The notes under the pieces were generated by a model. It was not told the origin of the DNA and searched no databases. It saw only the letters and a list, made by a program, of their open reading frames with translations. From positions 1-15,966 of the forward strand of contig DASPVO010000007.1 of assembly GCA_035622335.1 (NCBI GenBank): a stretch of DNA of 15,966 nucleotides, given 5' to 3'. This stretch comes from DATJAJ01 sp035622335 (GTDB taxonomy: Archaea > Thermoproteota > Nitrososphaeria > Nitrososphaerales > Gagatemarchaeaceae). This document shows positions 5,464 to 13,314 of the stretch, piece by piece (position 1 is the first letter of the stretch; each line of letters starts with the position of its first letter). Both the position numbers and the translations under genes were made by a program.

Positions 5464-6822
5464 ATGCAGATCAAGTCGACCCTGAGCCAGGATTCTCTTC
5501 CGAAGAACTACTACAACATACAGCACGATCTTCCGGAGCCAGTGCCGCCGCCCCTCGACCCCAAGACGGGTCAGCCCGTCTCCCCGGAAGCCCTGCTCAG
5601 ACTATTCGCCAAGGAGTGCATAATGCAGGAAGTCTCCAGAGAAGAATACATACCCATCCCCGAAGAGGTCAGGGAGGCCTACCTCAGGCTAGGCAGGCCC
5701 ACCCCCCTCTACAGGGCCACACGGCTGGAGAAGTATCTGAAGACTCCCGCTAAGATATTCTACAAACGAGAAGACCTGAACCCAGCAGGCAGCCACAAGC
5801 CGAACACGGCGATAGCCCAGGCCTACTACCACATGAAGGAGGGCACGGAGAGACTGACGACCGAGACAGGCGCAGGGCAGTGGGGGAGCGCGCTCGCCCT
5901 GGCGACCGCACTCTTCGACATCGACCTCACCGTCTACATGACGAGGAGCAGCTATCAGCAGAAGCCCTACCGCAAGACGCTCATGGAGATCTACGGCGCG
6001 AAGGTCTTCGCCTCCCCGAGCGGCGAGACCAACGTGGGAAGGTCAATGCTGTCGAAGGACCCCAACCATCCGGGGAGCCTGGGGATTGCGATAAGCGAAG
6101 CCGTCGAGGACTGCGTGACCCACGACAACACGAAGTATTCGCTCGGAAGCGTGCTAAACCACGTGCTGCTTCACCAGTCTGTGATAGGGGAGGAAGCAAA
6201 GATCCAGATGAAGGAGCTCGGCGCCGACCCTGACTACGTCGTCGGCTGCATCGGCGGAGGAAGCAACTACGCCGGCCTCGCCTATCCATTCATGGGCGAG
6301 AAGCTCAAGGGGAAGAGCAGGGCCGAGTTCGTCGCCGCCGAGCCTAAGGCTGTCCCTTCGACCACGAAGGGAGAGTACAGGTACGACTTCGGTGACACAG
6401 GAGAGATGACACCGCTTGTGAGGATGTACACGGTGGGACACAAGTATCAGTGCCCTCCGATACACGCCGGCGGGCTACGGTACCACGGGAAGGCCCCTTC
6501 GCTCTGTCTGCTGATCAACAAGGGGCTGATGAGGAGCGTCGCTTACGGCCAGAACGAGGTCATGGACGCGGGCCTCCTATTCGCGAAGACCGAGGGTGTT
6601 GTCCCAGCCCCAGAGTCGAACCACGCGGTGAAGGCCGCGATCGACCTCGCGGTAGCGTGCAGGGAGAAGAACGAACCGAAGGTGATACTGTTCAACTTCA
6701 GCGGACACGGACTTCTCGACCTTCAGGCCTACGAGGACAAGATGGCCGGGACTCTCAAAGACTACGAGCCCGACGCAGCCACGCTCAGAGAGGCCCTGGC
6801 TTCGGTCCCGATCGCGAGATAG
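5464..6822 (+). CDS. trpB2: Tryptophan synthase beta chain, TrpB2 subfamily
   Basis: A 452-residue PLP enzyme that joins indole and serine to make tryptophan, or acts as a stand-alone serine/indole enzyme. Key sites are the PLP Lys112 in NPAGSHKPNTA, the catalytic Glu134 in ETGAGQWG, the phosphate loop GGGSN at 264-268, HAGGLRYHG at 334-342, Glu384 in PESNHA, and SGHG at 413-416. The N-terminal extension of about 80 residues before RPTPLYRA, the W in ETGAGQWG, the HAGGLRYHG block and SGHG rather than SGRGDKD are TrpB2 traits. No trpA or other trp gene is visible, so this looks like the class found outside trp operons. The ATG at 5464 is chosen because a TATA box overlaps the longer in-frame TTG start at 5422. 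It diverges from the ACT regulator. Confidence 0.92.
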   Translation: MQIKSTLSQDSLPKNYYNIQHDLPEPVPPPLDPKTGQPVSPEALLRLFAKECIMQEVSREEYIPIPEEVREAYLRLGRPTPLYRATRLEKYLKTPAKIFYKREDLNPAGSHKPNTAIAQAYYHMKEGTERLTTETGAGQWGSALALATALFDIDLTVYMTRSSYQQKPYRKTLMEIYGAKVFASPSGETNVGRSMLSKDPNHPGSLGIAISEAVEDCVTHDNTKYSLGSVLNHVLLHQSVIGEEAKIQMKELGADPDYVVGCIGGGSNYAGLAYPFMGEKLKGKSRAEFVAAEPKAVPSTTKGEYRYDFGDTGEMTPLVRMYTVGHKYQCPPIHAGGLRYHGKAPSLCLLINKGLMRSVAYGQNEVMDAGLLFAKTEGVVPAPESNHAVKAAIDLAVACREKNEPKVILFNFSGHGLLDLQAYEDKMAGTLKDYEPDAATLREALASVPIAR

Positions 6823-6831
6823 CGCCCAGCC

Positions 6832-8625
6832 TTAGAGCCTCGCGGCTTCGTCGACCATGCGTCGTATGACGTCGAACCCGGCCTGCCAGAAGGACTCTGA
6901 CGAGATGTCGACGCCCACCTCGGCGAGAATGTCAGGGGGACTGGCGGCGGAGCCGTACGAAAGGATCTTCTCGTACTTGGGCACGAAGTCCTTGCCTTCC
7001 CTGGTGTAGGCGTCGTAAAGCGCGAGACTCAGAAGGTTCCCAAACGCGTAGGAGTAGCAGTAGAAGGGGGTGTGGAAGATGTGCGGGATGGCAGTCCACT
7101 CCCACCTGAACTCGTCAGGCACCTCGACGGACTCTCCAAACTGCTCCCGCAGGTTCGCGAGATAGACCGAGCAGAGCTCCGGGGTGGTAGCTCCCTTCGA
7201 GACCATCTCGTGCGCGTCCTTCTCGAAGATCACGAAGTACGCCTGCCTCCCGATGGTCGCGTACGTCGACGAGATCTTGTCGATGAGCATCGCTTTCTTG
7301 ATGGCGGGGTCGGACTCGCTTCGCATGAACCTGTCGAAGAGCACCATCTCGCCGAACACGGATGCGGTCTCTGCCATTACCAGGGTGGGCGAGTATGTGA
7401 AGACAGAGTGCTTCGAGGCAAGCTGGTCGTGGATCGCGTGCCCCGTCTCGTGGGCGAGCGTGTACACGTCCCTCAGCGTTCCGGCGTAGTTCAGGTGCAT
7501 GTAGGGCACGAGGTCGGGGGATACGGCGTAGCAGAATGCGCCGCTCTGCTTGCCCTTCCTCTCCTCCGAATCCACGTGGTCTGAGTCGAAGACCCGGTAG
7601 GCGAGCTCGCCGAACCTCCGGTCGAAGTCAGAGTAGGCGGTGAGCACCATCGAGACCGCATCGGGGTATGAGTACTTCTTTCCCTCATCTGCGACCGGAG
7701 CGTAGATGTGGTATCTTGCCATCGCCGGCATCTTGAGCACCTTCGCCTTCATTTCGAAGAACTGCTGAAAGACTGGCGCGTTCTTCCTGCACACGCTGAG
7801 GAGCGCTTCTACCGTTTCGTCGGCGACGTCGTTCTCCAGGTTCCTCGGAGAGATGGGTGTCTTGTACTTCCTCAGCTCGACGTTTTCGTTCCTCCAGTCC
7901 CGTACGAGCGTCCTGTACACGTCCCCTATGATGGGGCCCTTCTCCCCGAACGTCGCGAGGTGGGACCTGTAGGAGGCTTCCCTCTCGTCGGGGTCTGACG
8001 AAACGAAGAACTTGGAGATCTCGCTCCCCGTGAATCTCTTCGGCTTCCCAGAAGGGTCCAGAACGGGCCTCCCACGGACGGCGAGCCCGAACTCGAAGCC
8101 CGAAACGAGCTTTTCGTAGTGGAGCACCCAGCCGACGAAACCAGTGGTGTTCTTGATGTTGATCGCCTGCTCCACCTTCTCCTCGAGGGCGTGGGGCCTG
8201 AGCTTTCTCAGCGTCTTCAGATAGTGCGCGTAGTCGGCGTTAGCGGGTAGAATCGACTCGGCTCGGGCGTCGTCGAGACCTATCCAGAAGAGCTCGAGGA
8301 ACAGCACCCTGTTCTCGATCGAGGCCGAGAGTTCCACGACCCTGTCCAGGAGCGCCCTTGCCTCTTCGTCGCCGGTGTCTGACGCGAAGAGCATGGATGC
8401 GTACGCCCTGAGCCGATGCATGCTCCTCTTGAGTGACTCGGCCCAGAGCATCTGCTCGTCGACCTCCTGCCTGGTGAAGTTCGAAAGCATGGGCCTGAGC
8501 GCCTCCAGGCTCTTCGCGGCCTTCTCCACGCCCGCGAGCGTCCTCTCGAACTCTTCGCCCTTGTGGTCTGGTAGGACGTCCTTCAGGTTCCATCTCTTCT
8601 TCTCGAAGCGCACCTCCGAGAGCAT
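6832..8625 (-). CDS. pepF: M3 family oligoendopeptidase (PepF type)
   Basis: A 597-residue zinc metallopeptidase that cleaves short peptides in the cytoplasm. The zinc motif HETGH is at residues 392-396 in LAHETGHAIHD, and the third ligand Glu419 is in MAETASVFGE, the spacing of clan MA family M3. Downstream, PHIFHTPFYCYSYAFGN carries the conserved His and Tyr residues of the substrate pocket. The length (about 600) and N-terminal all-helical domain match PepF. It lacks a signal peptide. The ATG at 8625 is about 27 bases after a TATA-like element, giving a leaderless transcript. It lies 54 bases behind the RNase J-like gene on the same strand and ends 9 bases from the TrpB2 stop, tail to tail. 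Confidence 0.92.
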   Translation of the reverse strand: MLSEVRFEKKRWNLKDVLPDHKGEEFERTLAGVEKAAKSLEALRPMLSNFTRQEVDEQMLWAESLKRSMHRLRAYASMLFASDTGDEEARALLDRVVELSASIENRVLFLELFWIGLDDARAESILPANADYAHYLKTLRKLRPHALEEKVEQAINIKNTTGFVGWVLHYEKLVSGFEFGLAVRGRPVLDPSGKPKRFTGSEISKFFVSSDPDEREASYRSHLATFGEKGPIIGDVYRTLVRDWRNENVELRKYKTPISPRNLENDVADETVEALLSVCRKNAPVFQQFFEMKAKVLKMPAMARYHIYAPVADEGKKYSYPDAVSMVLTAYSDFDRRFGELAYRVFDSDHVDSEERKGKQSGAFCYAVSPDLVPYMHLNYAGTLRDVYTLAHETGHAIHDQLASKHSVFTYSPTLVMAETASVFGEMVLFDRFMRSESDPAIKKAMLIDKISSTYATIGRQAYFVIFEKDAHEMVSKGATTPELCSVYLANLREQFGESVEVPDEFRWEWTAIPHIFHTPFYCYSYAFGNLLSLALYDAYTREGKDFVPKYEKILSYGSAASPPDILAEVGVDISSESFWQAGFDVIRRMVDEAARL

Positions 8626-8647
8626 GTGGAAGCCGCCCGAAATCGCA

Positions 8648-8657
8648 CTAATAAGTT
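8648..8657 (-). promoter_or_regulatory. TATA-like element for pepF
   Basis: AACTTATTAG on the minus strand is centred about 27 bases upstream of the ATG at 8625, so the predicted transcript begins at or one base before the start codon. Confidence 0.55.
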
Positions 8658-8679
8658 GTCAGCAGCAATGCACCGTTTC

Positions 8680-10029
8680 TTACACGGGTATCGCCGAGCC
8701 CTTCTGTGGCTCGACCACCCTCTTCGCGAAGTCGCGGAAGAGCTCGGGGTGCTCTGTGTGGACCGGCACGACGACCTTCGCGTCGATCGCTTCGACCAGC
8801 CCCTTCACCTCAGACATCGGCGCGTGCCCCGACGCGTGGATCTGGTGGTAGCTGAACCCCAGGTGCTCTATCCAGTTCCTGACCACCGTCTCTTCTTTCT
8901 CGCCCTCCTCGTTGAATGCCTCGGAGGAGGAGTGAATGTACATGCCCCCTCTTTCTGGCGAGATGTCTATTATTTCCGGGAAGTTCCACACGTCGAGGTG
9001 AAGGAAGACCTCCCGCTGCTTCTTCTTCACCTCCTGAGCCGTCACGCCCGAGCCGAGAAAGGACCTCTCCCATCGCCGATAGTCCTTGTCATCGATCTTG
9101 CCGCTCTTCTTCCTCTTAACGTAGACCTTGACGTCGCTCCCGACCCTGGGCACCTTCAGCCCCGGGTCCTTGCCGAGCTCCTTCAGTATGGCGGCTGTCT
9201 TCATGGACACTACCAGCGTCCTTCCCGACCTCGCAGATGCCTCCTGGAAGGAATTGACCCTGTCGATGTCGTTGCCGCGAAAGGAAGAGAAAGCGAGCCT
9301 CTGGCAATCGCGCAGCACTCGGTATGTCTCTTCGGCGACCGTCCTTTCGTCCGTCCTCTCCTTCGGGTCGTCCTCCCTAACTCTGGTCCCTTCCGTGACG
9401 AGCACGTCGGGTCTCTCTGCAGCGGCGCCTCTCACGAAGTCGTCCGTTAGGCTCCCCGCATGCCCGTGGAACCGAAAGTCGCCGGTGTAAGCGACCGTAC
9501 CCCCCGACGTGTGTACTATGAAGCCGTAGGCGCCGGGAATCGAGTGGTCTACGTGGATCGGAACCACTTCCAGGCTCCCCACGGTGAACCTTCCCCCGGT
9601 CCGGAAGGGGCTGATCCTGTGACCCTCGAGGGGGCAACCTCCTGAGCTCTCCGCGGCCTTCGAGATCAGCTCTGTCGTCGCTCCGCAGAAGACGGGGATC
9701 TCCTTGTCGAGGTACGATATGCGGTCGAAGTGGTCGGTGTGGTAGTGGCTCAGTATGACCGCGTCGACCTCAGGCTTGGTGTGCCTGAGAGCCGTGTTCT
9801 GGAGCGCGTCTTCTGAATAGAGGCCAGGGATTTCGGGCAAGAGCCCGAACTCAAAGAGGTCCCCTGCCCCGTTGACCTGACGAGGCTGGATACCGGCCCC
9901 GAAGTAGTCCGTCCCCTCTGAGAAGCTCTTGCCGAAGTCGAGGAAGACGGAGGTGTCGCGGTCCGTCACCAGTATCTTGTTCCCGCCTATTTCGTGGACC
10001 CCTCCGTAGCACGTGATAGCTGGACGCAA
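8680..10029 (-). CDS. RNase J-like metallo-beta-lactamase/beta-CASP protein
   Basis: A 449-residue metallo-beta-lactamase-fold hydrolase. The metal motif HYHTDH is at 95-100, with further ligands His162 (HVDHSIPGA) and Asp184 (YTGDFRFHG). DHSIPGAYGF and TGDF are typical of the RNase J/CPSF group. A beta-CASP insert follows (about 205-385), and the C-terminal part has HASGHA (His398, His402) and VPVHTEH (His424), matching the last two RNase J motifs. The length fits archaeal RNase J, but the N-terminus (CYGGVHEIGGNKILV) differs from the usual LGG-EIG-N form and a charged insert lies at 290-345, so this may be a separate subfamily whose substrate is unknown; RNA is the leading guess. Start is TTG 10029, about 29 bases past a TATA core. 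Confidence 0.8.
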   Translation of the reverse strand: MRPAITCYGGVHEIGGNKILVTDRDTSVFLDFGKSFSEGTDYFGAGIQPRQVNGAGDLFEFGLLPEIPGLYSEDALQNTALRHTKPEVDAVILSHYHTDHFDRISYLDKEIPVFCGATTELISKAAESSGGCPLEGHRISPFRTGGRFTVGSLEVVPIHVDHSIPGAYGFIVHTSGGTVAYTGDFRFHGHAGSLTDDFVRGAAAERPDVLVTEGTRVREDDPKERTDERTVAEETYRVLRDCQRLAFSSFRGNDIDRVNSFQEASARSGRTLVVSMKTAAILKELGKDPGLKVPRVGSDVKVYVKRKKSGKIDDKDYRRWERSFLGSGVTAQEVKKKQREVFLHLDVWNFPEIIDISPERGGMYIHSSSEAFNEEGEKEETVVRNWIEHLGFSYHQIHASGHAPMSEVKGLVEAIDAKVVVPVHTEHPELFRDFAKRVVEPQKGSAIPV

Positions 10030-10052
10030 CTCGCCCTCTTCAGGATCTCACG

Positions 10053-10064
10053 AAAATATATATG
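10053..10064. promoter_or_regulatory. Near-symmetric TATA element between divergent genes
   Basis: AAAATATATATG reads as a TATA box on both strands. On the minus strand it is about 29 bases from the TTG at 10029, predicting a leaderless transcript. On the plus strand it is about 22-24 bases from the ATG at 10080, a slightly short spacing. Confidence 0.55.
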
Positions 10065-10079
10065 CAGTCCAGAGAACAG

Positions 10080-10208
10080 ATGGCGCAAGGATTGCTACCG
10101 CCACTGATGACCGAGACCGAGACGCTGGAGGTGTTCGGTGTCCTGGCAATCGCGATAGGCTTCGCTGGTGCAGCGATACTGCTCCTGTTCGCAAAGAAGA
10201 AGATCTGA
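10080..10208 (+). CDS. 42-residue single-pass membrane microprotein
   Basis: A short frame running from ATG 10080 to TGA 10206-10208. It encodes a polar, acidic N-terminus (MAQGLLPPLMTETETLE), one hydrophobic helix of about 20 residues (VFGVLAIAIGFAGAAILLLF, 18-37) and a basic tail AKKKI. Negative outside, positive inside is the pattern of an N-out single-span protein. A TATA element lies just upstream, and the HAD phosphatase follows after 13 bases with a GAGGGG motif, so the two look like an operon. If transcription starts after 10080, Met10 (10107) would be the start, giving 33 residues that still contain the helix. Family and role are unknown. Confidence 0.6.
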   Translation: MAQGLLPPLMTETETLEVFGVLAIAIGFAGAAILLLFAKKKI

Positions 10209-10212
10209 GGGG
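10207..10212 (+). promoter_or_regulatory. Shine-Dalgarno-like site for the HAD gene
   Basis: GAGGGG, overlapping the microprotein's stop codon, lies 9 bases before the ATG at 10222. It is one of the few clear ribosome-binding motifs in the window, as expected for an internal operon gene rather than a leaderless first gene. Confidence 0.45.
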
Positions 10213-10221
10213 ATTTAGCCC

Positions 10222-10893
10222 ATGCGCGCGGTCCTGTTCGACGTCGACGGGACTCTGATGTCCTTCGAGTTCGATGTGCAGGGGACAAGGAAGGCTATGA
10301 TCGACACGCTGTCAGGGATGGGGATGGACGTGTCAGGTCTGGCGCTCTCTCTTCCGACGCAGGCGATCCTGGGGTGGGCTAGAAACCAGTGCGGGGACGG
10401 GAGGGCTTGGGAATACTCGCAGGTTCGAGCTGCGCTGTATTCGGTACTGGACGGGTTCGAGATGGAGAGCTCTGCGAAGGCAAGGGTCCTGGAGGGGACC
10501 AAGCCTGCGCTGGAGGCGATCGGGGCTCGTTCCCGGCTGGCCGTGGTTACGAACAGCGGAAGGGCTGCGGCGGACAAGATGCTCGACCGAGCGGGCATAA
10601 GGAGCCTCTTCGAGTTCGTACTCACGAGGGACGATGTCGAAGAGATGAAGCCTGGTCCTGCGGGCCTCGTGAAGGCTCTCGGGATCCTGCAGGTCTCTCC
10701 CTCGGACGCGGTCTATGTGGGGGACAGTCTCCTCGACATACTCGCTGGGAAGGCGGCAGGCATCAGGGTCATCTCAATAGCAACGGGGCTCTATTCGAGG
10801 GAGAGGCTAAAGTCGGAGGGGGCAGAGTTCGTGCTCGGGTCTATCTCTGAGCTCCCGTCGGTGCTCTCGTCTATGAGGGGTTCCTCGCCTTGA
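10222..10893 (+). CDS. HAD-superfamily hydrolase (phosphoglycolate phosphatase-like)
   Basis: A 223-residue haloacid dehalogenase-type phosphatase with all four motifs: the nucleophile and acid Asp7 and Asp9 in FDVDGTL, Thr110/Asn111 in VVTNSGR, Lys143 in MKPGP, and Asp168 and Asp172 in GDSLLD. The helical cap between residues 15 and 85 makes it a C1-cap member, the class holding phosphoglycolate phosphatase and pyrimidine nucleotidases. The substrate cannot be told from motifs. It is encoded 13 bases behind the membrane microprotein and probably shares its transcript. Its last 23 bases overlap the 3' end of the M1 aminopeptidase gene on the other strand. Confidence 0.88.
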   Translation: MRAVLFDVDGTLMSFEFDVQGTRKAMIDTLSGMGMDVSGLALSLPTQAILGWARNQCGDGRAWEYSQVRAALYSVLDGFEMESSAKARVLEGTKPALEAIGARSRLAVVTNSGRAAADKMLDRAGIRSLFEFVLTRDDVEEMKPGPAGLVKALGILQVSPSDAVYVGDSLLDILAGKAAGIRVISIATGLYSRERLKSEGAEFVLGSISELPSVLSSMRGSSP

Positions 10894-13276
10894 GCTTGTT
10901 CTCCAGCAGTTCCATGGCCTTTCTCTGAATCCTGGCCTCCAAGTCTCCCTCGGCAGCCTTCTTCACTTCGTCCAGGAGCCTTTCGTCGTGCAGCGCCGGG
11001 ACGATTTCTGAGAACGCTATGTACCTCACCGCAAAGTCCGGGTCAGACTCTAGAATGGACTTCACCTGGGTTAGTTCGTCGTTCGTCATGTAGCCCCTGG
11101 CCTTAATGGCCTTCAGGGCACCGATCCTGACCCTGAAGGGGTTCCCGTAGTAGAGGGACTTCAGAATCACGTCGTTCACACCTTCTGCTTTGAGGCTCCC
11201 CATCGCTTCAAGGCACGCCTCCGCCAGTGTCTCGTTGGGGGAGTGGGCCTTCATCGCCTTCGAGAGCGCCTCGAAGGCCCCCGACGCCTCGATCTTCGCC
11301 AGTGAGAGCGCCGCCTCGCACCTCACGTATGGGCTCGGGTCGTCTGACAGGAGCTTCCTCAAGACAGTCGCCCCCCTCTCGTCCTTGAACTTGCCAAGAG
11401 CCTCAGCGACCGCCCTCCTGACCCTCCTGTTGGCGGGTAGCCCGAGCTCTAGTAGCCTCGCGAGGGCTGCCTCTCCTCCCACCTCGCCAATGGCCCTGAT
11501 CGCTTCCGCCCTCACGAGCCAGAACTGCTCCTTCTTCGCGGCCGTGGCGAGCGCCTCAAGAGCGACCCCGTTCTTCATCGCGCCGAGGTTCCGCGCAGCC
11601 TCAGCCCTGCTCGAGGCGTCCTCGCTCGTAGCCAGCTGGTTGAAGGCGAGGTCGAGAGGCTTCGTGAAGTTTGCCTTCTTGAGGAGCCTCTCCTTCGGGT
11701 CGAACTCCACGATCGAGGGCCTCGAATCGAGCTCGAACGTGAAGGCCTGCTCGGCAGACGTGAGCCAGACTGTCTTGGAGACCCTGCCCATCGCTGTGTA
11801 GAAGACGAGGTCGCACTCGAGCCGATAGGGCTGGCCCTCCTGGGTCTGCTTCACCCCGACGGTCACCGTCCTTGCCCCATCGTCCCACTGGTAGCTAACC
11901 TCGAACTCAGGATATCCTCCCCTGTAGAACGACTGCTCGAAGAACTCCTCCAATGTCGCGCCGCTGGCATCCTCCATCGCCCGGCGAAGGTCATGCGTCT
12001 CCGCGTTCCCACCGGCGTGCCTCTTCACGTAGAGGCCTATGCCCCTGAAGAACGCATCGTCGCCGAGAAGGCAACGAAGCTCGTGAAGCATCCAGGCGCC
12101 CTTTTCGTACGTCGCGAGGTCGAAGACGTCGCTCGGGAAGACGTAGTCCTTCTCGACTATCGGCCTCCTGTATTCTGTCGCATCCTCCTCGAAGAACTCC
12201 AGAGCCTTCATCCTCATCTCCCAACGGAACTCGTCGACCCCTCGGCTCTCCTCGACGTAGAGAGCCTGGAAGTAGGTCGCGAATCCCTCGTTGAGCCAGG
12301 CGTGGGACCAGTCTGAGCACGTCACGAGGTCTCCGAACCACTGGTGCGCCAGCTCGTGGGCCACTAGCCACTCAGGGCGCCGTGTCGGCCTCGAGTAGGA
12401 GACGTGGAAGTCTTCCTCCGTCCCCTCTTCTGGGAAGTACGTGTCAACAAGGGTGGTGGCAGAGATGTTCTCCATTCCTCCGTACGTGAAGTCCTCAACG
12501 ACCACCTGAGCGTACTTCTCGTAGGGGTACTTCCTCCCGGTGACCCTCCCGAAGAACTCGACCATCCTGGGAGTCTCTCCGAAGTATCGCAACGCGTCCT
12601 TTCTCCTCGACTCCGGAAAGTAGTAGCTAAGCGGGACGCCGTCAGCCTCTTGCTCTATCAGACCGAACTTTCCCGCTGCGAAGGAGTTCAGGTAGGCAGC
12701 GTGCGGAGATTCTTCTCTCCAGTGGAACTTCGTCCAGCCCGACTGCGTCTCCTTCGAGAGGAGCTTCCCGTTGGACACGACAGTGTTTCCGTCGGGGACG
12801 CTGATGATCATCTCGCTGGTGCTCATGTCATTTGGGTAATCGTTGCAGGGGTACCAGTACCTCGACAGGTCCGGTTCGCCCTGGGTCCATGCCTGAGGCT
12901 CCTTCATTGGGTGTGCAGCATCGGGGTGCACGAACTCTACCCCGATTCTGGGGTTGCAAGAATAGGCTACGCTCACCACGAAGGGCTTGGATACGGGATG
13001 TTCGAGCCTTATCGACAGCTTTGCGTTGTCGTAGTCGAACTTGGTCTCGGCGCCATCCACCTCGACCCTCTCGATCTTCATCTCACAAGCGTCCAGGCGC
13101 AACTCGTGCAACTCTCCCGCGGTGGGAGCGATCTTCAGCGTGCAGGACCCGGCGATGCTCTTTTTTTCGATGTCCACCCTCAGTTCCACCTTGATGTGCT
13201 CCGTCCTGTACGGCTTCGGGGCAGGGTAGTGCCTAGTCGTCTTTGACAGACGGAACGACCCAGACTGCTCTAGCAC
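10871..13276 (-). CDS. M1 family aminopeptidase with C-terminal HEAT repeats
   Basis: An 801-residue zinc aminopeptidase. The N-terminal beta domain (about 20-205) is followed by the exopeptidase motif GGMEN at 266-270, zinc site HELAH at 307-311, third ligand Glu330 in LNEGFATYF, and catalytic Tyr390 in TYEKGAWML, so the active site is intact. A beta domain follows (about 455-535). Residues about 545-795 are helical HEAT-like repeats, including VRAEAIRAIGEV, VRRAVAEALGKF, VRCEAALSLAKI and VRIGALKAIKA, in place of the usual ERAP-type helical domain. It removes N-terminal residues from peptides in the cytoplasm. The start is GTG at 13276, the first usable codon after an AT-rich element. The gene is transcribed behind the 195-residue membrane protein gene. 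Confidence 0.9.
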   Translation of the reverse strand: MLEQSGSFRLSKTTRHYPAPKPYRTEHIKVELRVDIEKKSIAGSCTLKIAPTAGELHELRLDACEMKIERVEVDGAETKFDYDNAKLSIRLEHPVSKPFVVSVAYSCNPRIGVEFVHPDAAHPMKEPQAWTQGEPDLSRYWYPCNDYPNDMSTSEMIISVPDGNTVVSNGKLLSKETQSGWTKFHWREESPHAAYLNSFAAGKFGLIEQEADGVPLSYYFPESRRKDALRYFGETPRMVEFFGRVTGRKYPYEKYAQVVVEDFTYGGMENISATTLVDTYFPEEGTEEDFHVSYSRPTRRPEWLVAHELAHQWFGDLVTCSDWSHAWLNEGFATYFQALYVEESRGVDEFRWEMRMKALEFFEEDATEYRRPIVEKDYVFPSDVFDLATYEKGAWMLHELRCLLGDDAFFRGIGLYVKRHAGGNAETHDLRRAMEDASGATLEEFFEQSFYRGGYPEFEVSYQWDDGARTVTVGVKQTQEGQPYRLECDLVFYTAMGRVSKTVWLTSAEQAFTFELDSRPSIVEFDPKERLLKKANFTKPLDLAFNQLATSEDASSRAEAARNLGAMKNGVALEALATAAKKEQFWLVRAEAIRAIGEVGGEAALARLLELGLPANRRVRRAVAEALGKFKDERGATVLRKLLSDDPSPYVRCEAALSLAKIEASGAFEALSKAMKAHSPNETLAEACLEAMGSLKAEGVNDVILKSLYYGNPFRVRIGALKAIKARGYMTNDELTQVKSILESDPDFAVRYIAFSEIVPALHDERLLDEVKKAAEGDLEARIQRKAMELLENKLKARNPS

Positions 13277-13289
13277 GTCCCGCGTGCCA

Positions 13290-13306
13290 AAAAATCGATT
13301 GAAAAG
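13290..13306 (-). promoter_or_regulatory. AT-rich element: promoter of the aminopeptidase and possible terminator
   Basis: The minus strand reads TTTTCAATCGATTTTTT. TTTTCAAT is centred about 27 bases before the GTG at 13276 and fits a leaderless promoter. The T-runs also lie 10-25 bases past the stop of the upstream membrane-protein gene, where archaeal transcription commonly ends, so the site may do both jobs. Confidence 0.4.
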
Positions 13307-13314
13307 ACTTGCGA

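Noticed and set aside
4971..5753. 260-codon + strand frame across the regulator-TrpB2 junction
   Set aside because: It spans two real genes and their promoter region and shows no domain; its sequence is typical out-of-frame GC-rich translation.
8626..9450. 274-codon + strand frame opposite the RNase J-like gene
   Set aside because: It is antisense to a gene with all its catalytic motifs; the residues look like a codon-bias shadow.
12404..13246. 280-codon + strand frame opposite the M1 aminopeptidase
   Set aside because: It is antisense to a well-supported enzyme, its composition mirrors that gene's codon bias, and it has no recognisable motif.
6832..13276. PepF, RNase J-like, HAD and M1 genes as a single peptide-degradation operon
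   Set aside because: They are split over both strands with separate promoters, so co-regulation is not supported by the layout.
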